A stretch of 45,625 nucleotides of DNA. It comes from ZC4RG29 sp035304385. Lineage in GTDB: Bacteria > Bacteroidota > Bacteroidia > Cytophagales > Cyclobacteriaceae. Shown here piece after piece: positions 8,454-17,707 of this stretch. Every line of letters starts with the position of its first letter. Position 1 is the stretch's first letter. A program made the position numbers and the translations under genes. The stretch lies in the NCBI GenBank assembly GCA_035304385.1, contig DATGQD010000008.1:1-45625 (forward strand), read 5' to 3'. Under the pieces are notes generated by a model that saw only the letters and a program-made list of their open reading frames with translations, had not been told where the DNA came from and made no database searches.

Positions 8454-10280
8454 TTACCGAAAGGAAAAGCTCTTACCGAAATTCAGGCCGAAATGAAATG
8501 TGCTGGCGAAAGGCGACTTGTCCACGTCGTTAAAGTAATACGTGTAGTTCGGATCGACATCAAAGCCCCGGTAGCCGATCGTATACGACACGAACGCATC
8601 GATAGTAAGCCCTGATGCATTGCCCCGTTGCAGGAGTCGGTACCCGAGGAGCGGTCCGTACTCGATACGTTGTTCGACGCCACTTGCAGTGAAATAGAAG
8701 TCGGGAAACTGCGGCAACATGACGTTCGTAAAATGGCCCAGGTTGGTAAACCGGAGCTCATGCCCGAAATACCAGAGCCCGACTTTCATAGGATTGTAAA
8801 ACTTCTGCTTGATGGCCACGCTATAGCCCCGGATAAAATTCTTTCCGGGAACGATATTCTGATCCGATTTAAAGAACGGATCGCGTATGCCGATGAACTC
8901 AAACTCATGGCCGAGGCGCTGCTGAAGGTAAAACTCAAGCCCTACCGGCAGCCAGCCGCCCGCCATGAACAAGGGATTGGTTCCCAGGATGACGCCCTTA
9001 AATTCATTAGCGCGCGGAACAAAATAGGTAAAGCGATTGCCGCGGGTCACCACTTTGGTGATGCTGCTCCTCCCCACCATCTCGGTAATCTCGGTCGCCA
9101 GTATCTTGTTCTCATCGTAAAAGGGTCGGTAGTACCCCGACAACTTTCCATCACGCTCGTAGATCTCCCAGGTTCCTACTTTACGTTCCTGCTCCATCTC
9201 ACCGGTCGTCTGTAACGCGCCTGTGGCATAATAGCCTTTGTAAGTACCCCTTCCGTTTTCATAGTGACATTCGCCCTCGAGCGTGCCGTCAGGATAATAA
9301 AACTCCCATCTTCCCTGCCGTATGTCGTTCCGAATGTTTCCCTTGATCTTCAACCTTCCGTCTGTGTAGTATTCGCGGTACTCTCCTTCGCCATTGACAT
9401 AGGTCACCTCGCTCCTGACCGATCCGTCCGGTGACATGGTTTTCCAATACCCGCTTCTGACGCCGTCTTCAAACGCGCCTGAAGCACTCACAGCGCCATC
9501 CTCGTGATAATACGTCCACGTTCCGTTTGGTTTGTCGCCGCGGAATGATCCGCGTGCCGAAACAGTGCCGTCAGGATGATAGTAGACCCACTCACCCGTG
9601 CGCCTTCCATTCTCCAGCTCTCCTTCACTTTCGAGATAGCCGGCCTCTGAGAAGTAGCGCCAGTGGCCCACCTTGGTGGGGCCCCGACGCGGTCCCTCAC
9701 CCATCACCTTGCCGGAATGATAGTACTCGGTATAGCGACCGTAGTCGTCCTCATAAACAATCTCGCCCCGGCGCGCGCCGTCTTCATAATAAGTCTTCCA
9801 GAAACCAACCCGTTTGTTGGTGTTGTATTCACCTATTTCCTTTACTTGACCGTTCTCATAGAAAGTCTTCCATTCTCCCTCCCGATAGCGGCCGTTGATC
9901 GTGCCCTCCATGCTCTTCTGGCCGTTCTCGTAGTAGTATTCCCATAACCCGTAGTTTGCGTTCTGTCGGAGTATGCCCCGCATCTTTAACCCGCCGGTTT
10001 CATAGTAAAACTCCCAGACACCGGCAGTCTCATTGTCGACGAACTGCCCGCGCGATTCTAACTTGCCGTTGAGGTAGTATGACTCGTAAGGTCCTGTTAG
10101 TATGTTCTGGATCGTGTCCGTAACATGGTACACCTCTTTCAGATGTTTCCGCTCCGCATCGTGGTACGTGCGTACGATCTCCTGCGAAAAGACGAGGAAT
10201 GGTACAGCTGTAAGAAAAGTGGCAAAAAATAGTAAAAACCGCTTCACTATCAGTGAGTTACAACTAATCAAGTTAATCAA
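8454..10280 (-). CDS. MORN-2 repeat protein with C-terminal outer-membrane-like domain
   Basis: The 608-residue product begins with a hydrophobic export signal ending near FLVFSQ. About 14 tandem MORN_2-type repeats follow at roughly residues 50-385 (YxxGxLxxxG then GxWxxYY, for example ENGQVKEIGEYNTNKRVGFW). The last 200 or so residues have alternating aromatic and polar strands and end in GLNFGKSFSFR, which suggests an outer-membrane beta barrel (inference). Databases often label such repeats YwqK-family antitoxin, but no toxin partner is visible and that name is probably misleading here. Function is unknown; a cell-envelope role is likely. The only ATG option is 10280; a GTG at 10247 would give a shorter signal peptide. 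Confidence 0.8.
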   Translation of the reverse strand: MINLISCNSLIVKRFLLFFATFLTAVPFLVFSQEIVRTYHDAERKHLKEVYHVTDTIQNILTGPYESYYLNGKLESRGQFVDNETAGVWEFYYETGGLKMRGILRQNANYGLWEYYYENGQKSMEGTINGRYREGEWKTFYENGQVKEIGEYNTNKRVGFWKTYYEDGARRGEIVYEDDYGRYTEYYHSGKVMGEGPRRGPTKVGHWRYFSEAGYLESEGELENGRRTGEWVYYHPDGTVSARGSFRGDKPNGTWTYYHEDGAVSASGAFEDGVRSGYWKTMSPDGSVRSEVTYVNGEGEYREYYTDGRLKIKGNIRNDIRQGRWEFYYPDGTLEGECHYENGRGTYKGYYATGALQTTGEMEQERKVGTWEIYERDGKLSGYYRPFYDENKILATEITEMVGRSSITKVVTRGNRFTYFVPRANEFKGVILGTNPLFMAGGWLPVGLEFYLQQRLGHEFEFIGIRDPFFKSDQNIVPGKNFIRGYSVAIKQKFYNPMKVGLWYFGHELRFTNLGHFTNVMLPQFPDFYFTASGVEQRIEYGPLLGYRLLQRGNASGLTIDAFVSYTIGYRGFDVDPNYTYYFNDVDKSPFASTFHFGLNFGKSFSFR

Positions 10281-10565
10281 AAAATCATGGATTAACTACA
10301 GGCTGAACAACGGCCCAAAGATGATGGCGGCTCAGGTGAAGCTTTCTGCGGGCCTGGGGAAAAATTTTTTGAAAAAATCCTTTACCGAAAGAAGGCCTGG
10401 TGATACGACGCTCCGCCAGGTAACCCCTGCGTCCCGAAAGGCGATCATCAGCTTAGATGCGGGTTGTACGGGATACCTTAGGGTAAGGGACGGCTGTTGA
10501 ACTTTCTGCCAAAATCATACATACCCTAACCGCTGGCACAATCGCATCTGCACCTGCCAAGGTCA
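10281..10565. other. Gene-free spacer between gcdH and the MORN gene
   Basis: This 285-base stretch contains an A/T-run dyad at about 10363-10380 and a CCTTAGGGTAAGG palindrome at about 10477-10490. No convincing gene, tRNA or full promoter was recognised in it. Confidence 0.5.
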
Positions 10566-11777
10566 TTATTTAAAAGCGGGAATTCCCGTAATGCGCTGCC
10601 CCAGAATAAGCAGGTGGATGTCATCCGTTCCCTCGTAGGTGATAACGGATTCCAGGTTCATCATATGACGCATAATGGAATAGTCGCCGGTGATGCCCAT
10701 GGCGCCGTGAATCTGTCGCGCCTCACGGGCGACTTCGAGTGCCATCCGTACATTGTTGCGTTTCGCCAGGGATATTTGCGCAGTGGTCGCCTTTCCTTCG
10801 TTCATCAGCGTACCCAACCGCCACACCAGCACCTGCGCCTTTGTAATCTCGATTAGCATTTCGGCTAACTTCTTCTGTACAAGCTGAAATGAGGCTATGG
10901 GCTTATCGAATTGTTCACGTTGAAGCGCATAGCGTTTGGCTGATTCGTAGCAGTCCATAGCCGCGCCCAGTGCGCCCCATCCTATCCCGTAACGGGCTGA
11001 ATCGAGACACATCAGCGGTGCACCCAGACCTGTCTTCCCGGGAAGCCTGTTCTCTTTGGGAACCTTCACGTTATCGAACACGAGTTCCCCTGTGCTGCTG
11101 GCCCGGAGCGACCATTTACCATGAATTTCAGGAGTACTGAATCCTTCCATACCGCGCTCGACGATCAGCCCGTGTATTACGCCCGATTCATCCTTGGCCC
11201 AAACGACGGCAATGTCGGCCTGCGGTGCATTGGAAATCCACATCTTGGCTCCGTTCAACAGATAGTGGTCGCCCATATCCTGAAATCGGGTCGTCATCCC
11301 CGCAGGGTTGGAGCCGTGGTCCGGCTCAGTAAGTCCGAAGCAGCCCAGCCACTCACCGGAAGCCAGCTTTGGCAAATACTTTTTCCTTTGTTCCTCCGTT
11401 CCGAACGTGTGGATGGGATACATGACCAGCGATCCCTGAACGGAAGCCATCGACCGTAAGCCAGAGTCTCCCCGCTCGATCTCCTGCATGATGAGCCCGT
11501 ATGAAATGTTATCCATACCGCCCCCACCGTATTCAGTTGGGATGGTCGGACCCAACGCCCCGACATCGCCGAATTTCTTCACCAACTCCACCGGGAAGTA
11601 GGCACGCTGCGCCCAATCTTCTATGTAGGGAGAGATTTCCCGCTTAACGAACTGCCGCATCGTATCCCGCACGAGTTTATGCTCATCCGTTAGCAGGTCG
11701 TCGATCTCATAAAAATCGGGATGTTCAAAAAGATCCTGCTTCTGCGTCTTAGTAGCCTTTTCTGAGTTGTCGGACAT
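10566..11777 (-). CDS. gcdH: Acyl-CoA dehydrogenase, glutaryl-CoA dehydrogenase-like
   Basis: This flavoenzyme family oxidises acyl-CoA esters. The glutaryl-CoA branch also decarboxylates, making crotonyl-CoA in lysine and tryptophan breakdown. The sequence has the acyl-CoA dehydrogenase N-terminal, middle (CFGLTEPDHGSNPAGM) and C-terminal domains. The catalytic glutamate lies in VITYEGTDDIHLLILGQRITG. The reading frame extends to a TTG at 11789, but the ATG at 11777 (MSDNSEKATK) is the more normal start, giving 403 residues, close to known GcdH. A TATTTTGG -7-like box lies 8 bases upstream of that ATG. The glutaryl specificity is inferred from overall resemblance. Confidence 0.85.
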   Translation of the reverse strand: MSDNSEKATKTQKQDLFEHPDFYEIDDLLTDEHKLVRDTMRQFVKREISPYIEDWAQRAYFPVELVKKFGDVGALGPTIPTEYGGGGMDNISYGLIMQEIERGDSGLRSMASVQGSLVMYPIHTFGTEEQRKKYLPKLASGEWLGCFGLTEPDHGSNPAGMTTRFQDMGDHYLLNGAKMWISNAPQADIAVVWAKDESGVIHGLIVERGMEGFSTPEIHGKWSLRASSTGELVFDNVKVPKENRLPGKTGLGAPLMCLDSARYGIGWGALGAAMDCYESAKRYALQREQFDKPIASFQLVQKKLAEMLIEITKAQVLVWRLGTLMNEGKATTAQISLAKRNNVRMALEVAREARQIHGAMGITGDYSIMRHMMNLESVITYEGTDDIHLLILGQRITGIPAFK

Positions 11778-11890
11778 GAGATTAGCCAAAATAGGATTAC
11801 ATCAAATACATCGCATCACCACGCACCGCCGACGCCCAGTCGTGCCGCACTACCTTACCTGGCGCCGATCACCAGCCACCCCATCCCACG

Positions 11891-12988
11891 CTATCCCCGC
11901 TCTACGTAGGCGTTGAAGGTAATCCGCTGCGCCGGATTCTGTGGATCGTTGGAATAGATTACGATTGACTTCTGCTGGGTGCCCAGGCGGTCTTCAGGGT
12001 TGAAGCGGATCTCAAGTGTTGCTTCTTCTCCCGGTCGTATCTCTTTCTCACCCAGTGTAGTATTAATACACCAGCAGTTGGGCTGTATAGCGTGAATGGT
12101 GAGCTTCGACTTGCCATCGTTCCGCAATGTAATGACGCGGCGTGCATCCTTGAATTGGGGAATCTTGCCGAGGTCGAATGTCGACCCAACGATTCTGAGC
12201 ACAGGCGCCTTCTGAAGTTCCTCCCTGGACATTACAGGAAAATGATCTTCAAGCGTTACATACACGCTAATGGACTTCAACGGCATGTCTTCATCGTCGG
12301 TGTGGATGTCGATCCGGTCAGACTGGAACCCATATTCGTTGCGTCCGGCGCCGTTATAGAGCACACGGACCTTGCCCTGCATTCTCGGTGCAAGTGTAGC
12401 CGGAATGACCTCGGCCTTAATATAGGACGGTCCTTCCATGTTCAGAAAAGTAACCGGCCGATCACCGGCATTGTATACCGGAAATTCTCGAACCGTAAAT
12501 TCATCTTTACGATACACTTTTCCGAGATTGAATGACGCGGTCTTAAGCTTCCAGCTACCCATGGGAGATCTGAACTCGGACACCGCAACCAGTTCACTGC
12601 CCACGCTGACCTGTCCCTTGATTTGCAGAATCACGGGATTAGCATCAGCATCGGTCGTTACCGTGAGCGACTTATTGAAATACCCGGGCCGGCCTTTGGG
12701 ATCATAGCTGGCTTGAATATATCCGCCCTTGCCGGGGGCTACGGGGTCGCGCGTCCAGTCGGGCGTGGTACACCCACACGAGGCCTGCACCGACAGTATC
12801 CGCACGGGCCGGTCGCCGATATTGGCAAACTGGAACGAATACGTGACCGCACCGCCATTCTGGTCGACATAGCCGAAGTCGTGAATGACTTCCTGAAACT
12901 GAAGGGGCCGGACCTGCTGAGCAAAAGACGCGGATGCAAAAAAGAGTGACAGTCCGATCGCCAGTGAAATTGAAAAAATGACTCTCAT
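11891..12988 (-). CDS. DUF1573 exported protein
   Basis: The product is 365 residues from the ATG at 12988. An N-terminal signal peptide (VIFSISLAIGLSLFFASASFAQ) is followed by immunoglobulin-like DUF1573 domains. One carries the hallmark ASCGCTTPDW; a related module near the C-terminus has NCWCINTT and ends with SIVIYSNDPQNP. DUF1573 proteins are very common periplasmic or surface proteins in Bacteroidota with unknown function. A start at 13048 is possible on sequence, but a TACCTTTG promoter box lies between the two starts, and only the 12988 start places the signal peptide at the N-terminus. Confidence 0.88.
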   Translation of the reverse strand: MRVIFSISLAIGLSLFFASASFAQQVRPLQFQEVIHDFGYVDQNGGAVTYSFQFANIGDRPVRILSVQASCGCTTPDWTRDPVAPGKGGYIQASYDPKGRPGYFNKSLTVTTDADANPVILQIKGQVSVGSELVAVSEFRSPMGSWKLKTASFNLGKVYRKDEFTVREFPVYNAGDRPVTFLNMEGPSYIKAEVIPATLAPRMQGKVRVLYNGAGRNEYGFQSDRIDIHTDDEDMPLKSISVYVTLEDHFPVMSREELQKAPVLRIVGSTFDLGKIPQFKDARRVITLRNDGKSKLTIHAIQPNCWCINTTLGEKEIRPGEEATLEIRFNPEDRLGTQQKSIVIYSNDPQNPAQRITFNAYVERG

Positions 12989-12993
12989 CACTG

Positions 12994-13001
12994 CAAAGGT
13001 A
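12994..13001 (-). promoter_or_regulatory. -7 promoter element for the DUF1573 gene
   Basis: The minus strand reads TACCTTTG, a full match to TAnnTTTG, ending only 5 bases before the chosen ATG (12988). Transcription would begin at or next to the start codon. No clear -33 TTTG was found. Confidence 0.5.
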
Positions 13002-13152
13002 ATCAAGTATTTATTGTGACAGGTAGAAATTTCGAACGAGGGTTTCAAATCCCGACAAACGCCATTCCACGCCCCTGAAGGGAACGCGCATCTTCCCTAC
13101 CGGACTCCGTAAACAGGGTTACCGTACATGCGCGTAGGTTCTCCATTAGGCC

Positions 13153-13160
13153 TATATTTG
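13153..13160 (+). promoter_or_regulatory. -7 promoter element of trpS
   Basis: TATATTTG fully matches TAnnTTTG and ends 5 bases before the trpS ATG at 13166, implying a leaderless or nearly leaderless transcript. A -33 TTTG is not evident. Confidence 0.5.
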
Positions 13161-13165
13161 CGGTC

Positions 13166-14137
13166 ATGACAAGAATACTTACGGGCATACAGAGCAGCGG
13201 ACGTCCCCACCTTGGCAACTTGCTGGGGGCAATCATTCCAGCCATTAAGCTAAGCCAGCAGCCTGGCAACGAGTCGCTTTTCTTCATCGCCGACCTGCAT
13301 TCGCTGACGACAATCAAGGATGCGGGGGCCAGGGTCGACAATGTTCGGGCGGTAGCGGCCGCCTGGCTGGCCTTCGGGTTCGACATTGAGAACAATTACT
13401 TCTACCGGCAGTCGAGAATACCCGAAGTGTGTGAGCTGACATGGTACCTGAACTGTGTGACGCCGTATCCCATGCTCGCCAATGCGCATTCCTTTAAGGA
13501 TAAGTCAGACCGTTTATCCGACGTCAACGCGGGCCTCTTCACCTACCCCGTGCTGATGGCCGCTGACATTCTGCTATACGACGCGAACTTCGTACCGGTG
13601 GGTAAAGACCAGAAACAACACCTTGAGATTACCCGCGATATCGCCACGGCCTTCAACGGTCTTTACGGAGAGACGTTCGTAGTTCCCGAAGCCAGGATTG
13701 AAGAACAGGTGATGACCGTTCCCGGCACAGACGGACAAAAGATGAGTAAGTCTTACGGAAACATCATCGACATTTTCCTTCCGGAGAAGCAGCTTCGCAA
13801 GCAGATCATGTCGATCGTTACCGATAGCACACCTGTGGAAGCGCCCAAGGATCCGGACACCGATACCGTCTTTGCATTGTACTCGCTGATCGCCGACCCG
13901 GCCGACGTAAAGCGGATGCGAAACAAGTATCTCGACGGTAACTACGGGTATGGGCAGGCAAAACAGGAACTCTTCGAACTCATTATGGATCGATATGCCC
14001 GCGAGCGGGAAACTTTTAACCTATACTTCGAAGATCCGGGCCTGTTGGAAGAGAAGTTACGAACGGGGGAAGAAAAAGCGCGTGCCATCGCACACAGCGT
14101 CCTGGATCGCGTTCGGAAAAAACTCGGATACGCCTGA
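13166..14137 (+). CDS. trpS: Tryptophan--tRNA ligase
   Basis: This class I aminoacyl-tRNA synthetase charges tRNA-Trp. The 323-residue protein begins TRILTGIQSSGRPHLGNLLGA, containing the HIGH-type motif as PHLGN (residues 14-18). The KMSKS motif is intact (residues 192-196, followed by YGNIIDIF). Length and start match bacterial TrpS, so the ATG at 13166 is well supported. It converges on a small conserved gene; the two stop codons are 3 bases apart. No T-box or Trp-codon leader is visible upstream. Confidence 0.97.
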   Translation: MTRILTGIQSSGRPHLGNLLGAIIPAIKLSQQPGNESLFFIADLHSLTTIKDAGARVDNVRAVAAAWLAFGFDIENNYFYRQSRIPEVCELTWYLNCVTPYPMLANAHSFKDKSDRLSDVNAGLFTYPVLMAADILLYDANFVPVGKDQKQHLEITRDIATAFNGLYGETFVVPEARIEEQVMTVPGTDGQKMSKSYGNIIDIFLPEKQLRKQIMSIVTDSTPVEAPKDPDTDTVFALYSLIADPADVKRMRNKYLDGNYGYGQAKQELFELIMDRYARERETFNLYFEDPGLLEEKLRTGEEKARAIAHSVLDRVRKKLGYA

Positions 14138-14140
14138 CGA

Positions 14141-14497
14141 TCAGGCCGACCAAACAACCTGTTCTTTCTCCTTCCCCAGCCGTAGCAGGATACGAAGTGG
14201 GTTGGATTCCAGTACCAGTCGTGCATCCCTCCGTGGACTATTCTCGATCTCGACGGGCACGCCGTCGCCCATGTAGGCTATAGGAAGAAGGACGTCATTT
14301 TCAGGACAGTGATTGTTGTGCACCTCCTGAAGTATCTTTTCCATAAAGGCACCGTATTTGTCCTGGAAGTCGTCCTCCATGTCGTGCAGTTCTTCTTCCA
14401 GATCGTCGTACCTGGGATTGCTATAGTCGAGGGCATCCAGTTCCTGCCTTTTTGCAGCAAGTTTGCCGAGTGCCTGGTCAACCTCCTTCGCGTCCAT
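14141..14497 (-). CDS. Conserved hypothetical protein, coiled-coil N-terminus
   Basis: The 118-residue acidic protein begins with a heptad-like helix (residues 1-60: QALGKLAAKRQELDALDY, then EEELHDMEDDFQDKYGAF). A compact C-terminal part containing LLPIAYMGDGVPVEIE and ARLVLESNPLRILLRLG follows. No signal peptide, membrane segment or catalytic motif is visible. I do not recognise a characterised family. Its regular coding character and clean fit between trpS and hppD argue that it is a real gene. It is probably cytoplasmic. Confidence 0.75.
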   Translation of the reverse strand: MDAKEVDQALGKLAAKRQELDALDYSNPRYDDLEEELHDMEDDFQDKYGAFMEKILQEVHNNHCPENDVLLPIAYMGDGVPVEIENSPRRDARLVLESNPLRILLRLGKEKEQVVWSA

Positions 14498-14544
14498 AGG
14501 GGTAATGCTAAATTTTGCATAAATATTGAATAAATCGGGCGATT

Positions 14545-14561
14545 AGGAAAGCATCTTTCCT
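14545..14561. repeat. Short perfect dyad upstream of hppD
   Basis: AGGAAAG and CTTTCCT flank a 3-base loop in the divergent spacer between the 118-residue protein gene and hppD. It could be an operator or a small hairpin; nothing else supports either role. Confidence 0.35.
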
Positions 14562-14672
14562 GTCATGCCCAAAAAATGCGCCTCTTCCGCTTCTCGGGGC
14601 CAACTTCTTCCGCAAAAGATTCGGGTTGTGTGACAGGCTACCTAAATTTACTGTAACCTAAACGTTTGCATA

Positions 14673-15767
14673 ATGAATGAAGATTTCCTTCCCATCCAGG
14701 GCACCGACCACATCGAATTCTATGTGGGCAACGCCAAACAGGCGGCGGCGTATTACCAGCATGTTTTTGGATTTCAATGGATCGCATACGCGGGACCGGA
14801 AACCGGCGTACGCGACAGGGCATCGTACGTGCTGAAACAGGGCAAGGTGGTGTTCGTATTCACCAGCGCGCTGCGTCCTGACGCACCAATAGCCCAACAC
14901 GTACACCGCCATGGCGACGGCGTCAAAGTGCTTGCCCTAACCGTTGCAGATGCCGACGCCGCCTTTCGCGAAACCACCCTGCGCGGGGCCACTGTCGCCG
15001 CAGAACCCACGCGCCTCCACGACGACCATGGAGAGGTGATCACATCGTCAATCCAAACATATGGCGATACCATTCACACCTTCGTGGAACGACACAACTA
15101 TGCCGGCCCGTTCCTTCCCGGATATCAGTCCGTAACGCCGGAAGTGTCCGTCAAACCTGTGGGATTCAAGCACGTCGATCATTGTGTCGGCAATGTACAC
15201 TTGGGTGAAATGAACAAGTGGGTGGAGTTTTATGAAAAAGTGATGGGGTTTCGCCTGCTGATCACATTTGACGACAAGGACATATCTACGGAATACAGTG
15301 CACTCATGTCAAAGGTTGTCTCCAACGGCAACGGCTACATTAAATTCCCTATCAACGAACCGGCTGAAGGCCGGAAGAAGTCGCAAATCGAAGAATACCT
15401 CGAATATTACGGCGGGCCGGGGGTTCAGCATATCGCTATCGCCACCGACGACATCGTACATACCGTGGGTGAACTCCGAAAACGAGGAGTAGGATTTCTT
15501 CATGTGCCGGACACCTACTATCAGGATGTACAGGAACGCGTCGGCGAAATCGACGAACCTATCGATCCGCTCCGGAAGATGAACATACTGATTGACCGTG
15601 ATGACGAGGGATACCTGCTTCAGATCTTTTCACGTCCGGTAAGCGACCGGCCGACACTATTCTACGAGATCATCCAGCGTAAGGGCGCCACCTCGTTCGG
15701 AAAAGGTAATTTCAAGGCATTGTTTGAAGCCATCGAGCGCGAACAGGCCCTCCGTGGCAACCTTTGA
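14673..15767 (+). CDS. hppD: 4-hydroxyphenylpyruvate dioxygenase
   Basis: This non-haem iron enzyme converts 4-hydroxyphenylpyruvate plus O2 to homogentisate in tyrosine breakdown. The 364-residue product has two vicinal-oxygen-chelate domains. The iron ligands are visible: His170 in HVDHCVGN, His253 in GVQHIAIATDDI, and Glu332 in LFYEIIQRKG. N-terminal IQGTDHIEFYVGNAKQAAAYY and the C-terminal FGKGNFKALFEAIEREQ are family hallmarks. Homogentisate dioxygenase is not adjacent, so the gene stands alone here. TTTG ends 4 bases before the ATG within AACGTTTG, a near-consensus -7 box. Confidence 0.96.
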   Translation: MNEDFLPIQGTDHIEFYVGNAKQAAAYYQHVFGFQWIAYAGPETGVRDRASYVLKQGKVVFVFTSALRPDAPIAQHVHRHGDGVKVLALTVADADAAFRETTLRGATVAAEPTRLHDDHGEVITSSIQTYGDTIHTFVERHNYAGPFLPGYQSVTPEVSVKPVGFKHVDHCVGNVHLGEMNKWVEFYEKVMGFRLLITFDDKDISTEYSALMSKVVSNGNGYIKFPINEPAEGRKKSQIEEYLEYYGGPGVQHIAIATDDIVHTVGELRKRGVGFLHVPDTYYQDVQERVGEIDEPIDPLRKMNILIDRDDEGYLLQIFSRPVSDRPTLFYEIIQRKGATSFGKGNFKALFEAIEREQALRGNL

Positions 15768-15797
15768 ATGACCGATACGCCAAAAAATATCACGCCA

Positions 15798-15830
15798 TTG
15801 GCCCCGAATAGGCCGTCTTTTCTAATTTTG
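15798..15830 (+). promoter_or_regulatory. Bacteroidota-type promoter of the phosphosugar mutase gene
   Basis: TTG (15798-15800), 22 bases, then TAATTTTG (15823-15830), a full match to TAnnTTTG. The ATG follows 17 bases later. Confidence 0.55.
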
Positions 15831-15847
15831 GGCCTCATTCTGTAACC

Positions 15848-17575
15848 ATGGCAACTAATGTACAACAAGAGGTGCTGGAAAAAGCCCGGAAGTGGCTTGA
15901 CAGTCCTCTGGTCGATAACGACACCAAAAGTGAAATCCGTGAGTTGATGAGCCGCCCCGATAGTAAGGTGCTCATTGACAGTTTTTACAAAGACCTGGAG
16001 TTTGGTACCGGGGGGCTTCGTGGCATTATGGGTCCCGGGTCAAATTGCGTCAACCGGTATACCATTGGCGTGGCCACGCAGGGATTCGCCAACTACCTTG
16101 TGAAAAGCTTTTCGGGTCAAAAGGTAACGATCGCGATTGCCTATGACAGCCGCAATAACAGCGGTCAACTTGCTCAGATCGCAGCGAACGTGCTCTCCGC
16201 GAACGGCATTCACGTAAAGCTGTTCTCCGAACTTAGACCAACGCCCTTGCTCTCCTTTGCGATCCGTTATCTGCACTGCCAGGGCGGTATCGTCATCACA
16301 GCCTCACACAATCCGAAGGAGTACAACGGTTACAAGGTGTATTGGTCGGATGGCGCGCAAGTGGTACCACCGCATGATGGCAACATTATCCGCGAAGTAA
16401 AAGCCATCACGGACTTTGCGCAGGTGAAGTTTGATCCGGTGCCTGAAAATATTACGCCTATCGGACCCGAAGTGGAGGATGCATACTATGCGGAAGTGCT
16501 AAAGCTGATCCCCAACGGAGATGCCATAAAAAAACATCATGATATCCCGCTCGTATACTCCAGCCTCCATGGCGCGGGCATCACGATGGTACCCGAGTGT
16601 CTGCGGCGTGTGGGCTTTACAAATGTGCACGTCGTTGAGGAGCAGCGACAGCCCGATGGTGACTTCCCCACGGTGAAGTCGCCCAACCCGGAGGAAAAGT
16701 CCGCCATGGAGATGGCTATAGCCAAAGGGCTTGCAGTAAATGCCACGATGGTCATGGCCACCGATCCGGATACCGACCGCGTCGGCATCGGGGTGCGCAA
16801 CAATGCCGGCGAGTTTATCCTCCTTGATGGCAACCAGGCCTTTAGCCTCTTGATGCAATTTCTGTTAAAACATGCCGGCAAAGCATCGGGATACATTGCG
16901 AAGACAATTGTCACGACTGAACTCGTCGACATTATGGCGGAACGATACGGGATAACCTGCTATAACACCCTCACCGGGTTCAAATATATCGCCGAGCTGA
17001 TGGGCAGGCTGGAAGGCAAGGAACAGTTCATCGCGGCAGGTGAAGAAAGCTACGGGTATATGGTCGGAGATTTTGTACGCGACAAAGATGCGGTGTCGGC
17101 CTGTGCCTTTTTTGCAGCGATTGCCGCCAGCGCCGCCGAAGAAAACAAATCCATATACGACTCCCTGATCGACATGTACCTCGAGTTCGGTATGTATCGG
17201 GAACGGCTCATCACGCTCACACGCACGGGCCGCGAAGGAGAACAAGCCATCCGTACCATGATGGAGAACTTTCGGTCGCGAGCACCTGAGCAAATCGCAG
17301 GGCAACGTGTCGTCCGGGCATTGGATTACAAGACCGGCGTCGAAGTGAACCTGGAGAGCGGCAAGAAAAGTAAAATTGAATTGCCGGTTTCAGACGTACT
17401 TCAATTCTACCTCGAAGACGGCAGCAAGATTTCGGTGCGGCCTTCCGGGACGGAACCGAAGATTAAATTTTATTTCAGCGTCAACACGACCCTGAGTTCC
17501 GCCGACGAGTACGAACAGACCAGCCGGGAGTTGGAAGAGCGAATCGATAAGATTGAAGCCGCGCTAATGGGGTAG
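15848..17575 (+). CDS. Phospho-sugar mutase (phosphoglucomutase/phosphomannomutase)
   Basis: This enzyme of the alpha-D-phosphohexomutase family moves phosphate between C1 and C6 of hexoses. The 575-residue length matches the long PgcA/PGM2-like branch. Visible sites are the phosphoserine loop TASHNPKEYNGYK (Ser153), the magnesium loop DPDTDRVGIGV (Asp306, Asp308, Asp310), the sugar-binding loop GEESYGYMVG (residues 398-407), and the C-terminal phosphate-binding loop RPSGTEPKIKFYF (about residues 531-543). Whether glucose or mannose phosphate is preferred cannot be told from sequence. It is probably monocistronic with its own promoter. Confidence 0.95.
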   Translation: MATNVQQEVLEKARKWLDSPLVDNDTKSEIRELMSRPDSKVLIDSFYKDLEFGTGGLRGIMGPGSNCVNRYTIGVATQGFANYLVKSFSGQKVTIAIAYDSRNNSGQLAQIAANVLSANGIHVKLFSELRPTPLLSFAIRYLHCQGGIVITASHNPKEYNGYKVYWSDGAQVVPPHDGNIIREVKAITDFAQVKFDPVPENITPIGPEVEDAYYAEVLKLIPNGDAIKKHHDIPLVYSSLHGAGITMVPECLRRVGFTNVHVVEEQRQPDGDFPTVKSPNPEEKSAMEMAIAKGLAVNATMVMATDPDTDRVGIGVRNNAGEFILLDGNQAFSLLMQFLLKHAGKASGYIAKTIVTTELVDIMAERYGITCYNTLTGFKYIAELMGRLEGKEQFIAAGEESYGYMVGDFVRDKDAVSACAFFAAIAASAAEENKSIYDSLIDMYLEFGMYRERLITLTRTGREGEQAIRTMMENFRSRAPEQIAGQRVVRALDYKTGVEVNLESGKKSKIELPVSDVLQFYLEDGSKISVRPSGTEPKIKFYFSVNTTLSSADEYEQTSRELEERIDKIEAALMG

Positions 17576-17592
17576 CGGCCGGGCCGGGACGG

Positions 17593-17676
17593 GACAGGTG
17601 CAGGTGCAGGAGCAGGGGTAGTGCGAAAGCGTGGACCCAGGACGAGGCAATTGCAACTGCGACTGCGTCTGCGACT
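17593..17676. repeat. Degenerate GCAGGT/GCGACT hexanucleotide repeats
   Basis: Two clusters (17593-17616 and 17649-17676) consist of imperfect hexamers such as CAGGTG, CAGGAG, CAACTG, CGACTG and CGTCTG. They lie in the spacer between the mutase and mtaB and resemble the array at 6406-6436. Confidence 0.6.
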
Positions 17677-17692
17677 TTTATGAAGAATGGGT

Positions 17693-17700
17693 TAAATTTG
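17693..17700 (+). promoter_or_regulatory. -7 promoter element of mtaB
   Basis: TAAATTTG fully matches TAnnTTTG and ends 7 bases before the mtaB ATG, implying a very short or absent 5' leader. The -33 region is not consensus. Confidence 0.5.
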
Positions 17701-17707
17701 CCGCTTC

